From positions 2,976,001-3,040,000 of the forward strand of contig OY727096.1 of the NCBI GenBank assembly GCA_963402885.1: 64,000 bases of DNA. The letters are read 5' to 3'. Below the pieces are notes generated by a model that searched no databases, was not told the origin of the DNA, and saw only the letters and a list, made by a program, of their open reading frames with translations. This document shows, one piece after another, positions 22,383 to 34,079 of this stretch (its first letter is position 1; the number at the start of each line of letters is the position of its first letter). The translations under genes were made by a program, and so were the position numbers. Source of the DNA: Antedon bifida. Taxonomy: Eukaryota; Echinodermata; Crinoidea; Comatulida; Antedonidae.

Positions 22383-24098
22383 ATGGCTACAACGGTGATA
22401 ACCGCGACTTCGGACGATATGAACGACACCACAACATCAATGGGAGAGGTTCCGGTAATACCAATGAAGCCTGCCATTCCTGTCGACCTGGGCGTTGGTC
22501 TTGGGACGCTAGAAGGTGTAGATTTACACATTGCCGTTGGAATTGAAGCAGTTCTGGAAATATTTATTGTGTTTGGAAACATTCTTGTGATTTTTTCAAT
22601 TATTGGGTACCAGTCATTGCGTCGAACGAAAACAAACCGTTATCTCCTAAGTCTTGCTATTAGCGATCTTCTTGTTGGATTAGTTATACCGATCGGACTT
22701 GTGTCGAAATACTTTCCAGATTTCTTCTTCCGGTCAGTTCAGATTTGTGTTATGCCATTTTGTCTTATGATAACGCTCTGCTGTGCGTCAACATTTAACC
22801 TGATGGCGCTTTCGTTTGATCGTTACGTGGCCATTACAAAGCCGCTGAAATATCCTCTACTGATGACATCATCAAGGAGTAACGCCATTATCGCATGTGC
22901 GTGGTCTGGCGCCATTTTAGTCGGGACTACGCCGCTGTATTGGCACGAAGAGGCGTACTACTGGAGCGACACAGGTGAACTGTTCTCGTGCACGTGGGAT
23001 ACAATCATCACGGATTTGTACATCATAGGTTTTGCGAATATCGGACTGCTTTTACCGATAGTGGTAATTCTCATCCTGTACAGCAAGATATTCAAAATTG
23101 CTGTTAATCATTCTCGTATGCGGGATCAAAGACAACAAATGTTCGATGAGGCTATTGGAAAGCACAGACCAAGTAAGCCTACAATTGATTTGCAACCAAA
23201 GACAAAATATTCAATTGAAAACAATGATAGTTGTCCGCCGGTTGACAGCGCGCGTAAGTCGATTAGCAACGAAAAGGAAGATTCGCCTGAAAAGAGGTTT
23301 GAAAGAAAATCAAGTAACTTAAGTAACCAGACATATTTTAATGAAACATATACAGGTAGTTCGACAACAGTGGGTGATGAGTCGAGTCAAAAAGGTGATC
23401 GCGGATCGAGTAGAAAAAGTAGTACTGGATCACGTCGGAAAGGTAGTAAAATCAAACGAAGCCTCAGCCTCAATGAGGTTAAACCTTCTTCTCAGGCGGA
23501 GAACACGAATTCGGATATCGAAAGAAAAAGGAAAATGATGGCGCCAAAGAAAAGTTTATCAGCTAATAGACTTTCCCGCCTTTTACGAAGGAATAGTTCG
23601 TCGATGACAAGAGAAAAAAGAACATCTGTGACGATCTCCATTGTCGTTCTGGCGTTCGTCGTCTGCTGGTTACCGTTTATGATCATTATGCTCCTGGAGT
23701 GTTTGTGTCCAAACCAATGTGGTGTGACGCCATCTATACGCGTGTGGTTCGGGATTCTAGGCTACGCGAATAGTGGAGTCAATCCTGTCATTTATTCTTT
23801 GAGAACTGAAGACTTTAGAATAGCGATTAAACACATGTTTAGAAAATTTGGATGTTGCAAAGAAAAGACTAAGGAAATTCCCCTTCAACAACAAATGGTA
23901 AATTCTAGCAAACGTAAAATCTCGTCAATTAAAGAAACCCCAAATATAACAGACAAGGAAATATCTTCTTCGCATTTACCGTCGCCTCGTACGACGGCTA
24001 CAGCTTCTGAAACTATAGCAGAGGATTGCTCTAAGTTGGTTGATTCGAGAGGCCCAGCCTCTTCCAAAGAGCCTCTACCCATATTTTGTATTTGTTAA
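22383..24098 (+). CDS. Class A (rhodopsin-type) orphan GPCR 2, intronless
   Basis: A single exon, 571 residues from ATG 22383, related to GPCR 1 across all seven helices. Shared blocks include GTLEG before TM1, IEA.LEIFIV.GN, RRTK.NRY.LSLA.SDLL.GL and PLYWHEE. Landmarks: N66, D95, C122, DRY 146-148, CWLP 428-431, NPVIY 467-471, and a Cys pair in helix 8 (FGCCKEK). Position 3.32 is Met129, so the amine-binding Asp is absent here too. The third loop (about residues 245-405) is long, basic and Ser-rich but unique sequence, where GPCR 1 has a repeat array. The tail is about 95 residues. This is probably an ancient tandem duplicate of GPCR 1. Ligand unknown. Confidence 0.9.
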   Translation: MATTVITATSDDMNDTTTSMGEVPVIPMKPAIPVDLGVGLGTLEGVDLHIAVGIEAVLEIFIVFGNILVIFSIIGYQSLRRTKTNRYLLSLAISDLLVGLVIPIGLVSKYFPDFFFRSVQICVMPFCLMITLCCASTFNLMALSFDRYVAITKPLKYPLLMTSSRSNAIIACAWSGAILVGTTPLYWHEEAYYWSDTGELFSCTWDTIITDLYIIGFANIGLLLPIVVILILYSKIFKIAVNHSRMRDQRQQMFDEAIGKHRPSKPTIDLQPKTKYSIENNDSCPPVDSARKSISNEKEDSPEKRFERKSSNLSNQTYFNETYTGSSTTVGDESSQKGDRGSSRKSSTGSRRKGSKIKRSLSLNEVKPSSQAENTNSDIERKRKMMAPKKSLSANRLSRLLRRNSSSMTREKRTSVTISIVVLAFVVCWLPFMIIMLLECLCPNQCGVTPSIRVWFGILGYANSGVNPVIYSLRTEDFRIAIKHMFRKFGCCKEKTKEIPLQQQMVNSSKRKISSIKETPNITDKEISSSHLPSPRTTATASETIAEDCSKLVDSRGPASSKEPLPIFCIC

Positions 24099-24108
24099 AT
24101 GCCGCTTT

Positions 24109-24281
24109 AATTTACACAGACGACCGGTAACGGTAAGAAAACCGCATAGCTTGTTCCACGTAGAATCTGTATCTATCCTTAGGGAAAACCGCCCGTCCGC
24201 ACCGCATTGTGTGAAATGGTCATAAGGAATATAACAGAGATTCTATATTTATATTACCGTTACCGCTCGTCTGTGTAAATT
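24109..24281. mobile_element. 173-bp foldback/MITE (family G) in the GPCR 2 3' UTR
   Basis: Terminal inverted repeats of 28 bp with one mismatch: 24109-24136 and 24254-24281, containing TTTACACAGACGA and CGGTAACGGTAA. It starts 10 bases after the GPCR 2 stop codon. No coding capacity. Only one copy is in the window. Confidence 0.82.
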
Positions 24282-24511
24282 GGCCTTACGCATTATTTTG
24301 TTACGTGTAAAATCAATGTTTTTACTGTTCCATTGTACATAGACTGATAAGAGTATAATGTAATGTTTACGTAAACTTGGGTAGGTCAGTTAATGTGTTC
24401 GTGGTGAACCTATTTATTTCGTAATTTAGGAATTAGATTATAATGTAATCTAATCTATTTATAATCTGCTTTAAAGGATTTTAGGACTGCGCAAATAATC
24501 CTGTAATAGTT

Positions 24512-24827
24512 GTGGTTCCCGCTAGAACGCAATTCGTAACCTACGCAACGTAAGAAAATGCCCTTCCGATAATTGTGTTAGTCTCCGCCAGTGTGAAGTC
24601 AAATCTACGATGTTTGCGTCGTTGGTTCCCACTTGTGATTACGCTATGCAGCACTTTGCGTCGCTGCGTTCCGTTCTCGGAGACGCAACACACAAGAAGG
24701 ACGTGTAGACACCACACAAGCGAGTTGACCAATGACGAGCGACGGTTCGAATAATCCATCGCTTTTGATTGGTTAAATCAATTTAGTTGCGATTCGTTCT
24801 TGTGTTTCGTTCTAGTGGGAACCAAGT
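24512..24827. mobile_element. MITE family B copy 1
   Basis: Ends GGTTCCCGCTAGAACGCAA and TTCTAGTGGGAACCAAG, with internal GACCAATGACGAGCGA and its near-complement. It is longer than the other copies. The element is rich in ACGCAACG. Confidence 0.8.
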
Positions 24828-25440
24828 TACAAATTCATGTTTTAAGTTTGACGAAATTATTTATTCTTCTTTTTCGTTCCAATTTAATAGTAATAGTGTA
24901 TAAAATCGTTGGCTTCCACTTTTAGATGCCAGTGTTTCAGGGAATGTCATGTAAAGAAAATCTTTTTATTTAAGTTTCACCTCGTTCAATGTACTTTCGT
25001 TGCTTGTAGGCCTATGTTATATTTCCTTTAGTATGGCTAAAAAGGATGTCACCGTCTCAACCTTTGTGTTGACGTACATGTAAAATATATTTAAAAGTCC
25101 ATTAGACATAACAAACAAACAAAAATTACTTGGCCAACATGTTTTAATCAAGTTTAATCTACATAAATAATTTATAAATTTAACAATAAAATAATAATCA
25201 TAATGAATAAAATAATAAAAAATGTACCTTTGATGTTTTTTTTTGTGCTAAAAACTAAACGATTATTTTTAAAAAACTAATACAGTTAATAGGAATGTGT
25301 ATATTATACGCTAAAATACAATAATACTGTCATAAGTCAGTATAAGTTAAATCTTTACATAGTACTGTTATTAAATGAAACTTCCTCTTCGGAAGTACAG
25401 TAGTGGTATACCACTTTTGGGGATAAACTCACTCCTAAAG
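24828..25440. other. Intergenic between GPCR 2 and the TRIM gene
   Basis: Very AT-rich, no gene seen. The two genes converge here, so both 3' UTRs probably end within this stretch and the flanking MITEs. Confidence 0.4.
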
Positions 25441-25590
25441 TTTGGTTCCCACTATGACGCAACGCAAGGACGTAGACGCAACGCAAGCGAGCTGACCAAT
25501 GACAAGCGACTGTTCGAATAATCCATCGCTTGTGATTGGTCAAATCACTGTTACGTTGCGTTACGTCTTGGGTTGTGTCTCTAGTGGGAT
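25441..25590. mobile_element. MITE family B copy 2
   Basis: GGTTCCCACTATGACGCAACG at the left and GTGTCTCTAGTGGGAT at the right, with GACCAATGACAAGCGA inside. Confidence 0.82.
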
Positions 25591-25666
25591 CATCATTAGA
25601 TGATTTTGGGGCGATGCTCAGAACAATTATACATTCATACAGTTTCAGTTTTGTAAGCACACGTTA

Positions 25667-25848
25667 AAGCTTGGTTCCCACTAGAACGTAACGCAAGGAC
25701 GTAAACGCAACGCAAGCGTTTTAACCAATGACAAGCGAAGTTATAGACAGTTAGCAATCACAATCGAATAAGCCATCGCTTGTGATTGGTCAATTCACTT
25801 GCGTTGCGTTACGTCCTTGCGTTGCGTCGCTAGTGGGAACCACGCTTT
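25667..25848. mobile_element. MITE family B copy 3
   Basis: The best copy: AAGCTTGGTTCCCACTAG at the left and GCGTCGCTAGTGGGAACC at the right. The long inner inverted repeat is built on GCAACGCAAGGACGTA. It lies 32 bp beyond the TRIM stop codon, so probably in its 3' UTR. Confidence 0.88.
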
Positions 25849-25879
25849 ACATTTCCTCATAATATTTCTCTATGTAATG

Positions 25880-28800
25880 TTACGATATATCTTCTTCAAA
25901 AGCTACGATTGAAATTCTCTGATTGGGCACACGTGGCAAGACAGGACTCCCTGATGGTGAGCTCTTTGGTGAGTTAAACGGACTCGAGTCTCGCATCAAA
26001 TCGTTCTTAGGCCTATGGTTAATTTTAGGCCCTGTTTTTAGATTTACACGAGGGCCGTTTGTCCGTGAACTAAGAATTGGACTGCGGCGTACAGCGTATT
26101 TTGACGGCGGTAACAAACTTTCTACGTGGCGGTTTACCACATTGATCTTGGCAACTTTTCGTTCAGCGATGAACGTCGCTTTACATCTGACGCTAACGTC
26201 AGCGATATGCTCACCGTGTTCAGTTGGCCTAAAGGTGGCGCTGTATGTGCTATCGTGATTGTCTCGAAGTTTGAAACTTAGGTGTTGACCAGAGGGCGCT
26301 TTTATTTTCACAGTGGTTATGTCATCAAGTTCAATTGTGTGAGGCGTACCGGCACAAGTACAATTTGGCGTCTCTATGATAATGTAAGACAATTCGCCCT
26401 TGTAGCCTACTTGCGGATGTAAAATAAATGGATGAACCCGAATGGAAAATTTCTTCTGTAATTCGTGACCGAAAATCGTCACCCCTAGTTTATGCTCTCC
26501 GATATAGGATGGGTTGTATAGAACTTCGAACGACCCATTAGCACTGTTCCTCAACTTGTGTCTGATCGCTTCATTTGAAAACAATTCACATGATAACGTT
26601 GTCGAAATGGCATCTTTAGTTAAACCGTTGTATTTGTTACCGAACTTATCTCGCGGTTCAATAGTCACCACGCAGTCGGTATGTACGAGAGCGGATGGAA
26701 TTGAGACTACCGTTTTAGGTGGGTGAACACAACTCGCAACGATAATTCCACTTTGTATGACGTCATCGACCACGTCTATTATGACCGGTTTATTAAAACG
26801 TAACGTTCCCATTGTTTGAGGACCTATTGTTACATTGGTTGATGATAATTCCTCTAGTCTAGCTTTCATTAGTGGTTGGGATCGAGCGATCTGTACGTCA
26901 CTGCCATACTCCATTGAGTTGGTGGTAAATGTGGAGCCAGCGCACATACGAGACAACGTTTTGGTGACATCAGCACTCTGTTTGCTAAGCAACGTCGACC
27001 AGTCCGACCTCAATTTGTTCAACTGAGATAAACTATTTTGTTCTTGTTGGTTGATTGTTTGTCGACATTCATCAAAATAATCTCTGACCTACAAAATAAG
27101 AATACACAAATTGTGAGCAATGTGGCGCAGTGAATACGAATAGCTTTTACAACTTTAATTGTATTTACCAAAACAAGCTAACCGTAATTAAGATACATCT
27201 CCACATGCGCGTGATCAACTTGATAAATGGTATGCGTTAACTTTGTGTCAGTTATTCAGTATCAATATTGTCTGTCCTTAAGACTCTGTCTACACTATCA
27301 AACTTTATGTGACAAAAAATGTGATGTGTCCATATATGGACATGATGATGTCATGATATCACTACCAAATTTGGACATATCACTACCATATTTGGGCATA
27401 TCACTACCATATTTCTATCTACCTGGATCACTACCATATTTGGGCACATCACATTTTTTTTGTCAAACTAGTTTGATAGTGTAGACAGAGTTTAAAGTTA
27501 TTCGTTAGTTTTAATTTCCACCTTCCCCACGTCGAGTTTTGTCCTACTCTCCCTAAACCGTTTTTACCAATTTAATCATTTAATTTCCCCAGAGTGCATA
27601 CACAATTATACTGTAAAGTACCGTACCTGTTTTTCTGTATCATTCATTGAATTTTCTAATTCTTTCATTTCTAACTGTATATTTTCTGACTGTTTCTGCA
27701 ACGTATCTTCCTTCTCTTTCACCGCTTGTAAAAGTCGTTGAAGTTCTTCTTTATACCTGGTGACCAAGTCAGTTAGTGACGTCACGTCGTGGTTATGCTC
27801 ACTGTGCTCGTTATGTAGACATTTCCTACATATCGGTTTGTTACATCCGGGCGTCTGGCAGAAAAATTCTACAGCTTCTTTAAGGTGATCAACGCATCTT
27901 TCCCTAGATTGAGCAACTTTCCTCCTCATCGACGAGTTGAGTCTGGATAAATGGCAAACCTCGTGCGTAACCAAAGGGTGTTCGTTGTGCGCGCGTATGC
28001 AGCGCATACATATAAACGTACCGCACTCTACACACCATGCTTCGGCGGGAGCGTTTCGGTTACACCGTCTGCAACTAAGCTTCCGACGCTTTTTGACACC
28101 TTGATCTTTTTTGTATTTTTCAAGTTGATTCATGATGAAATAGTTTTCCTGGAAACCTTTGACTCCATTTGAAGGAACATAAGCCTATAATACACAAAGG
28201 AAATGTTAGTATGTGTGGGTTGGGTCACGTGCAGAGTTATTATTACCACAATAAACAGGATCCAAACATGAACACTTATGCGCTACGCAAAACCATAGTT
28301 ATAGTTACCTTATGCCTGTTTCCCACTAGAGACGCAACACAAGGACGTAACGCAACGTAAGTGAGTTGACCAATCACAAGCGATGGATTATTTGAACTGT
28401 TGCTTGTCATTGGTCAACACGATTGCGTTGCGTTTACATCCATGCGTTGCATCCTAGTGGGAACCAAGCTTTAAAAGGGAATCGAATTGCTGGGCGTGTA
28501 ATGTTTGGTCCGTGTCGTCCAACAGTGAACATTTGATGTACTTTTGTTTTAAATCGTGCATGTTCACGCACGCACGCGTGTAATTAATGATACAACAATT
28601 TATGCGCTCGTGCGCGTCAAATTCGTACGTCTTTGTCACTGTACTAACTACTACTAAATTATGTTGTATATACTCTACCATATTAATGGTCTTTGGCGCT
28701 CATTGATCAATCATGATTGTTTTGATAGATCTTCCCGGATATTATACCGTAAACACAATTACTCTACATTTTAATGCTCGCAAATTTGCTCAAATTAACC

Positions 28801-29846
28801 ACGGCGATAACCGAGTCGAGGGCGCATGAAAATGACTGGCTTTCCAATAGGCAATGGATAAGTGTATTATGCGTAATCGCAAATATTAAATCGCAAATAT
28901 TTAAACCGCGAAAATAAATGCTTTCAAACAGTATTCGTTCGGATGCTTTAGAGCGATTATTGGATGATAAAACTGTACTGACAGTGATCAACCACCTTTA
29001 ATCATTTCTGTATTTTAATTTTGTTTATGATACTGTACATTGCAACTAACCGTTAAACTTACATATCCCCATATATACATCATAGTCGAAGCGCTTGAGA
29101 GCCGACATGGTGTTGTTAGTATCTAATTTAAATGTTTATTCGTCCTCTGTCGTTTGGATAAAATGTTTATCGTATGTGAATAATTTAGAAGAATTAATTG
29201 CAGTGTGAAACCAAAACCGTTAAAGTACGCTAACTAATTGTAGATAACGCTGAACAACCACAGAACGATTTCAGTATCAATTTAGAATATCGGATAATTT
29301 TTCATTAAATAATTTGCTTGTATACTAACAATCTAAAACCACATATTTATGAATAGTTTTATTTTTTAATAAAGCCACAGTATAGCATATTTAATTGAAA
29401 TAATTTATCAAGCCAGAGACTGTTTAATAAGTTAGGCCTATCATGGTACAGGAATGCTTTAAAATAGTTAGTACTAAATGGGGCCTGAAGGCTATTATTC
29501 CATTATTCCATAATAACAATTGTTTACTATACTATATGCTATTGACAGTTAAACCACAAAGTTCATAGCCCCCGTCGTAAACTTTGATGTGCAAAATCGT
29601 GAAATTAATTATAATCATATTATGATGGATAAAACTTACCTGCATGGTACATTCTGAACAGGTAAACAAATCTTTACCCTTCGTTTCTTTCACTAGGCAG
29701 CGTTCACAGAAAGTGTGTAGGCACGGGAGGTACTTTGCCCGCCTGTTTTTCGTGTCGAATTGTTCTCCACAATCACTGCAATTCTGAAGTATGTTCGGGC
29801 ATTTACTTCTCGAATCGCGTTGAGAGTTCATTGCTTCGGTGGTCAT
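25880..29846 (-). CDS. TRIM-family E3 ubiquitin ligase with filamin-type Ig repeat
   Basis: Three coding exons on the minus strand, 29846-29640, 28184-27627 and 27088-25880, join in frame to 657 residues. The C3HC4 RING spans residues 23-66 (C23, C26, C42, H44, C47, C50, C63, C66). The link GVKGFQENYFIMNQL is typical of TRIM proteins. B-box 1 is at about 107-147 and B-box 2 at about 166-203, followed by a coiled coil (about 205-300). A filamin-type Ig domain follows at about 377-475 (DKFGN, GSFEVLYNPSYIGEHKL). A second beta-rich stretch at about 478-575 (STYSATFRPTEHGEH) looks like another, divergent filamin repeat. The last 80 residues are basic, Ser/Pro-rich and probably disordered. There are no NHL repeats, so the closest vertebrate architecture is TRIM45 rather than TRIM2/3/71. 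Substrate unknown. The MITE B cluster surrounds the 3' half. Confidence 0.92.
27281..27495. mobile_element. MITE family A copy 8, expanded
   Basis: Complete TIRs (CTCTGTCTACACTATCAAAC and GTTTGATAGTGTAGACAGAG). The central CACTACCATATTTGGGCAT module is repeated four to five times, making this the longest copy. It lies in a TRIM intron. Confidence 0.88.
28314..28473. mobile_element. MITE family B copy 4
   Basis: TTTCCCACTAGAGACGCAAC at the left and CATCCTAGTGGGAACCAAGC at the right. Located in TRIM intron 1. Confidence 0.82.
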
Positions 29847-32800
29847 AGTTTCAATGTGGCGTATATTCCCTTCTTCTCTGTTGTTATCCTATATGAGGGA
29901 AAGGGAAACGATTAAAGGAAGTAATTACGCACTGTTCTGATGTCTAACAGAAGGAAGCTGGATTTAAATATGGCAAGTCAGAAACGTCAGCAATAAACAA
30001 TATTTCTCTTTAAAAGCGTTGTATTGTCGTAGTGTACTCTTGCGTATTAAAATTATTCCTAAAATTATACTTCCTCATAACAGTATTTCGAGTAGGCCTA
30101 CGTCACGTCACAATCGGATTGGAATCATTGCTGAGTTGTATAGTAATGGATGGGTGATCCACCCTGTTAACAATGGGGGTGGGGTGTATCTCGCGTATTT
30201 GTGGGGGAATTGAAATAGAACATTTTCTAGTACTGTTACCTTTGGGGCACCCCTACTCAGTGGACACCAAAAGGGGTCACCTTTCCGTTTGAAAGAACAA
30301 GGGGAATATGCAACAATACTACAGTCTTATACAATGGGGGGACACCAAAAGGGGAGACCATTCCGTGAAAAGAACAAGGGGCTTATATGGGGGACACGCA
30401 TATGAAGAGAAATGTGTAAGTAATGGTATTATAATTATGATCTCGTCCGTGAAAAAATATAAGGATGTTTATACGTTTCATAGTAGGGCCTCACACTAAT
30501 AAAAATAATAATACTATTTATTCGGCAAAAGTTTTTAAAAAGTATACGATTTACATTTCATTTTGCCAGGAGCAAGTAATAGGCATGAGTCCAAACAGAA
30601 AACTGCTCTTACTCCAGCATTATTAATATTATTTAAAAAAACACAAAAAAAACAACTACTAATACTATCATTACTTTCATAATATGTTCATAATTAACAT
30701 AGGCCTAGGCCTCGTTTAAAAACTACAATAATTAGATTTTACAATACAGGAACCCCTCTTCCGACGATTACGTATTCTTTCCATTGACAAACCTTGCGTT
30801 AATCCACGGAGAGGCCTTATCAATAGGATGATCGACAGCTTCTGTATACTAGTAGGTTTAGACGTGACACTTGAGACACACAGTCAAACAGGACATGGAT
30901 TTTGGTTTTTTGAATTACGATTTTTTTTCTATGGATGTTCATTAAAATAGCTTACGGTATTTGAAAGGAGTTGAAATGACTGTATATATTTTTTTTTTTA
31001 AACAACATATTTATACAGGATTATATAGTATATACTATGTTATGCTATCATTGTTACTGGTAAAATGTGGTGATCTATAATTAGTCATGGAGTAAATACA
31101 AATATTGTTTGTTCCATGAATTAATCAAAGAAGCAAACTCTCTGAAAACAAAATTCGGTGAAATCCCCGGAATAAAAGAGAAAAAAAAGAAAAGAGAAAG
31201 TTATAAAATGTAAGGTAAAGTTTACCTGTTAAATAGTACTAGAAAGATATAAACACATTTGACGTTTTAGTTACGTTGTGTACTATACTTAGTACCATAG
31301 AGGAACGAAATAATAATAATAAAAAAAATAATACAGTACACGGTTCTACATTATTAACAATACCATTTTTGTTTCATGGATCGTTTTACCATACTGAATA
31401 AAAGTAGACCTCAAGCTGTGTTACATCACAAACACGTGACAATTGTACATTTATACACTTAACATCTCACAGTAGGACTTGCTTTTGACACATCGCAGTG
31501 GTATGTGTTTCCACGATGTACAGTACTGTTATAATACTTAGATAATATAGTAGTTGCGTTTGTACCGCCTTAGACGCCAAATAAAACTCGGTACTAATTT
31601 GGCAGTGGAACCTAATTTGGCGTGACACGTTCTTCAATTTTGAAGACATTTTTTTTTCTCAATTCAATTAATCAATTTGGGGAAATTTATTTACAAGAAA
31701 ACTTTACCGATATGTGACGACAATGCTCTAACGCGCGCGTATCAACTTTCGACCATACACAGTCGCTTTATTGCTCAAATATTGTGTTGCGTTATTAGTG
31801 TGGAAAACCACCATGCGAAAACCAATGATTATCCCTACGGCGGCCGTATTAATTATCATGTTCCACCACATAAAACACAGGAGTGTTTATTCGACCGGTA
31901 GAGTTGAAAGGGTAGAGCAGTACTTTACTAGTAAAAATTAACCAAAGCTATAATTCCACAATCATTAAGTTTTTTTATAAACTTAATTCTTAATAAATTA
32001 CGCATTGTAAATTTCTAAGTAGGAGAAGTAGTTGGCTCAGATAAGGTGTGCGGTAATTAATAGCCTCGTTTCGTGGGAAACCTTATTATACACTATGAAG
32101 TTAGTACTTGAAACGCAGACATAGTAAAACCAGGACATTCAAAAAATAATATTGGCCTATGTTGGTCATTTTAGGCCTACTTAAAATACAGTACAGTGTC
32201 GATCTTTATTAATTTAGGAAGAGGCTGCGACCATGACGAATGTGCGAGGACTCGCCTGTACCTGAAATAAGGTATATATTAATATTGGGTATTACATAAT
32301 ATACTGAAATTGTAATTATAAACGATAAAATAAACGATACAATAAACAATAAATAAATGTGAATTGAATGAATGAAAAATAAGAAAATTTACCACAACAA
32401 GACGTGACTTGGATCCGAAAATAGTATGTAGGCCAGATACTATATTAATTTGATTGTTAGTAACTTAGTGGAATGTTTGTTTTTCTTAATTTTATACAGG
32501 ACGTGGGCCTACCTAATTCGCTTTAATTGTTATTAACACAATTCCAGTAGTAGCTGTAAAGCCCTTTTGTTTCTAAGTACTGTATTACTTTTCAATTGTT
32601 GACCTTGAGTTAAATCTATCCGATACAATTGAACCATGATATGTTATTGAACTGAATTGATCTGTCATCTCGGTGAACTTTTAAATCAAATCAAAGTTAA
32701 GCCAGACCTAGTTTTTTGTTTTAATTATTTCATATAGATAATTAATTCTTAATCATAAATAGTAATATTTTTTATTAGAAACTTGAGTTAGACTGAAAAA

Positions 32801-33130
32801 AAACTTACCGTTTTGTTGAGGTGGTCCACTATTCGGTAGTTCTGATGTACACTCCTTGTTACCAACTAACTACTACTACACGACGCCCGGGTGGTTGTGG
32901 TAACCGTACGCCCGGTGACTCAACTCAAAGTTATGAATGATGTGTTATTGCATGAACAGTTAGCTAGCGGGTATGTAAATAGATCTCAACAAACGTAATC
33001 GTTACCGCAATGAATGCACTCGTTCCACGGGAGGAACGTTCGTCAGTCCTGCTGTCAATGTGATTACTGTTCTGGTTGACTGTTCTGACATAAACGGAAG
33101 TAGATTGCGATATGAATAATTCGCGTCAAA
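29847..33130 (-). other. TRIM 5' UTR, first intron and repeats
   Basis: The start codon exon continues leftward on the minus strand to a likely acceptor near 29892. A noncoding first exon probably ends at 32809 (minus donor CG|GTAAGT). Between them the sequence is AT-rich. It holds a 78-bp tandem duplication at 30262-30400 (GGACACCAAAAGGGG, then TTCCG, GAAAGAACAAGGGG). No other gene seen. Confidence 0.45.
30262..30400. repeat. 78-bp local tandem duplication
   Basis: GGACACCAAAAGGGG starts at 30262 and again at 30340. In both cases CCNTTCCGT and AAAGAACAAGGGG follow. Two copies only. Confidence 0.75.
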
Positions 33131-33138
33131 TGACGTCA
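33131..33138. promoter_or_regulatory. Palindromic CRE in the TRIM/ICE2 shared upstream region
   Basis: A perfect TGACGTCA lies between the head-to-head TRIM (minus) and ICE2 (plus) genes, nearer the probable TRIM first exon. Functional use is inferred. Confidence 0.35.
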
Positions 33139-34079
33139 CACAGTTGAAAGGAAAGTTTCGATCTAAAGTTCACATTGAACAAGTTCACATTGATAAACCA
33201 TAACACTTTTTGCTCTATGGATGAACCGAGAAGAAAACAATACATATCTGATTAGATGTCAGATATTGGTGATCCTGATTTTGCTTACGTACGTCACTTT
33301 GGCACGTCATAATTCCAGTTGAGCGGAGGATCAGACAAATTTACATCGAACGTCCTTTTGACCACCTCTTCATTTTATGGTTAATAATCAACAATTCTAC
33401 AACTGTCTACTGGCTCAAAGTTAATCGAACTGTTGTTGATTTTACATTGACGCCAAAAGATTGGTCAGTTCATGAGGTGCATACAACCAATAAATGAGAA
33501 ACGGTGACGTGTTTTTTGGTTTTGTGTGTATGAGTTTTTTTGTTTTTTTTTCATTTTTCCCCTAAAGCTCAACTAGTATAGATGGGTATGATTAGGAATA
33601 TTTGGTTCAATGTACATAACTTTAAAATGACAGGAATCACGGCAACAAAAAACACCTGCATCTCTAAAGTGATCAAATACAAAATTTAGCAAAATTCTGC
33701 TATAAAAACTAGTCAGACTTTTTTTAGTAGTTCAATCTGATGTTTTACTCCAAAAAAATGGAAAAATAAAATAAAAGCAAATAAACAATCCAAAACATCA
33801 AAAAAATAAAGGAAATGATAGTTCGATTTAAATTATTAGAATGTGTTTGATCTAATAATAATTCTGTAATTGAAAATTAGAAATAAAAACGAACCGTTTA
33901 TTTCCAATATGGCGTGTCATACTATAAGTACTAAAAAAACGCTCGACTTTCGTTGTTTTTTTCGTCACTCACACTGCATGCTTCTGCCTCTGGCGGTGTG
34001 TATGGTAAGCTAAGATAGGGCTAGGCCTAGGCCTAGTTTGTTGTTTATAAATTGTACGAAGCCAGCATTGCCGTTAAAC
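33139..34079 (+). promoter_or_regulatory. ICE2 upstream region
   Basis: AT-rich to 33900, then mixed sequence with a CTAGGCCTAGGCCTAG palindromic run at about 34020. The ICE2 leader is probably in the last 150 bp. No TATA box is obvious. Confidence 0.3.
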
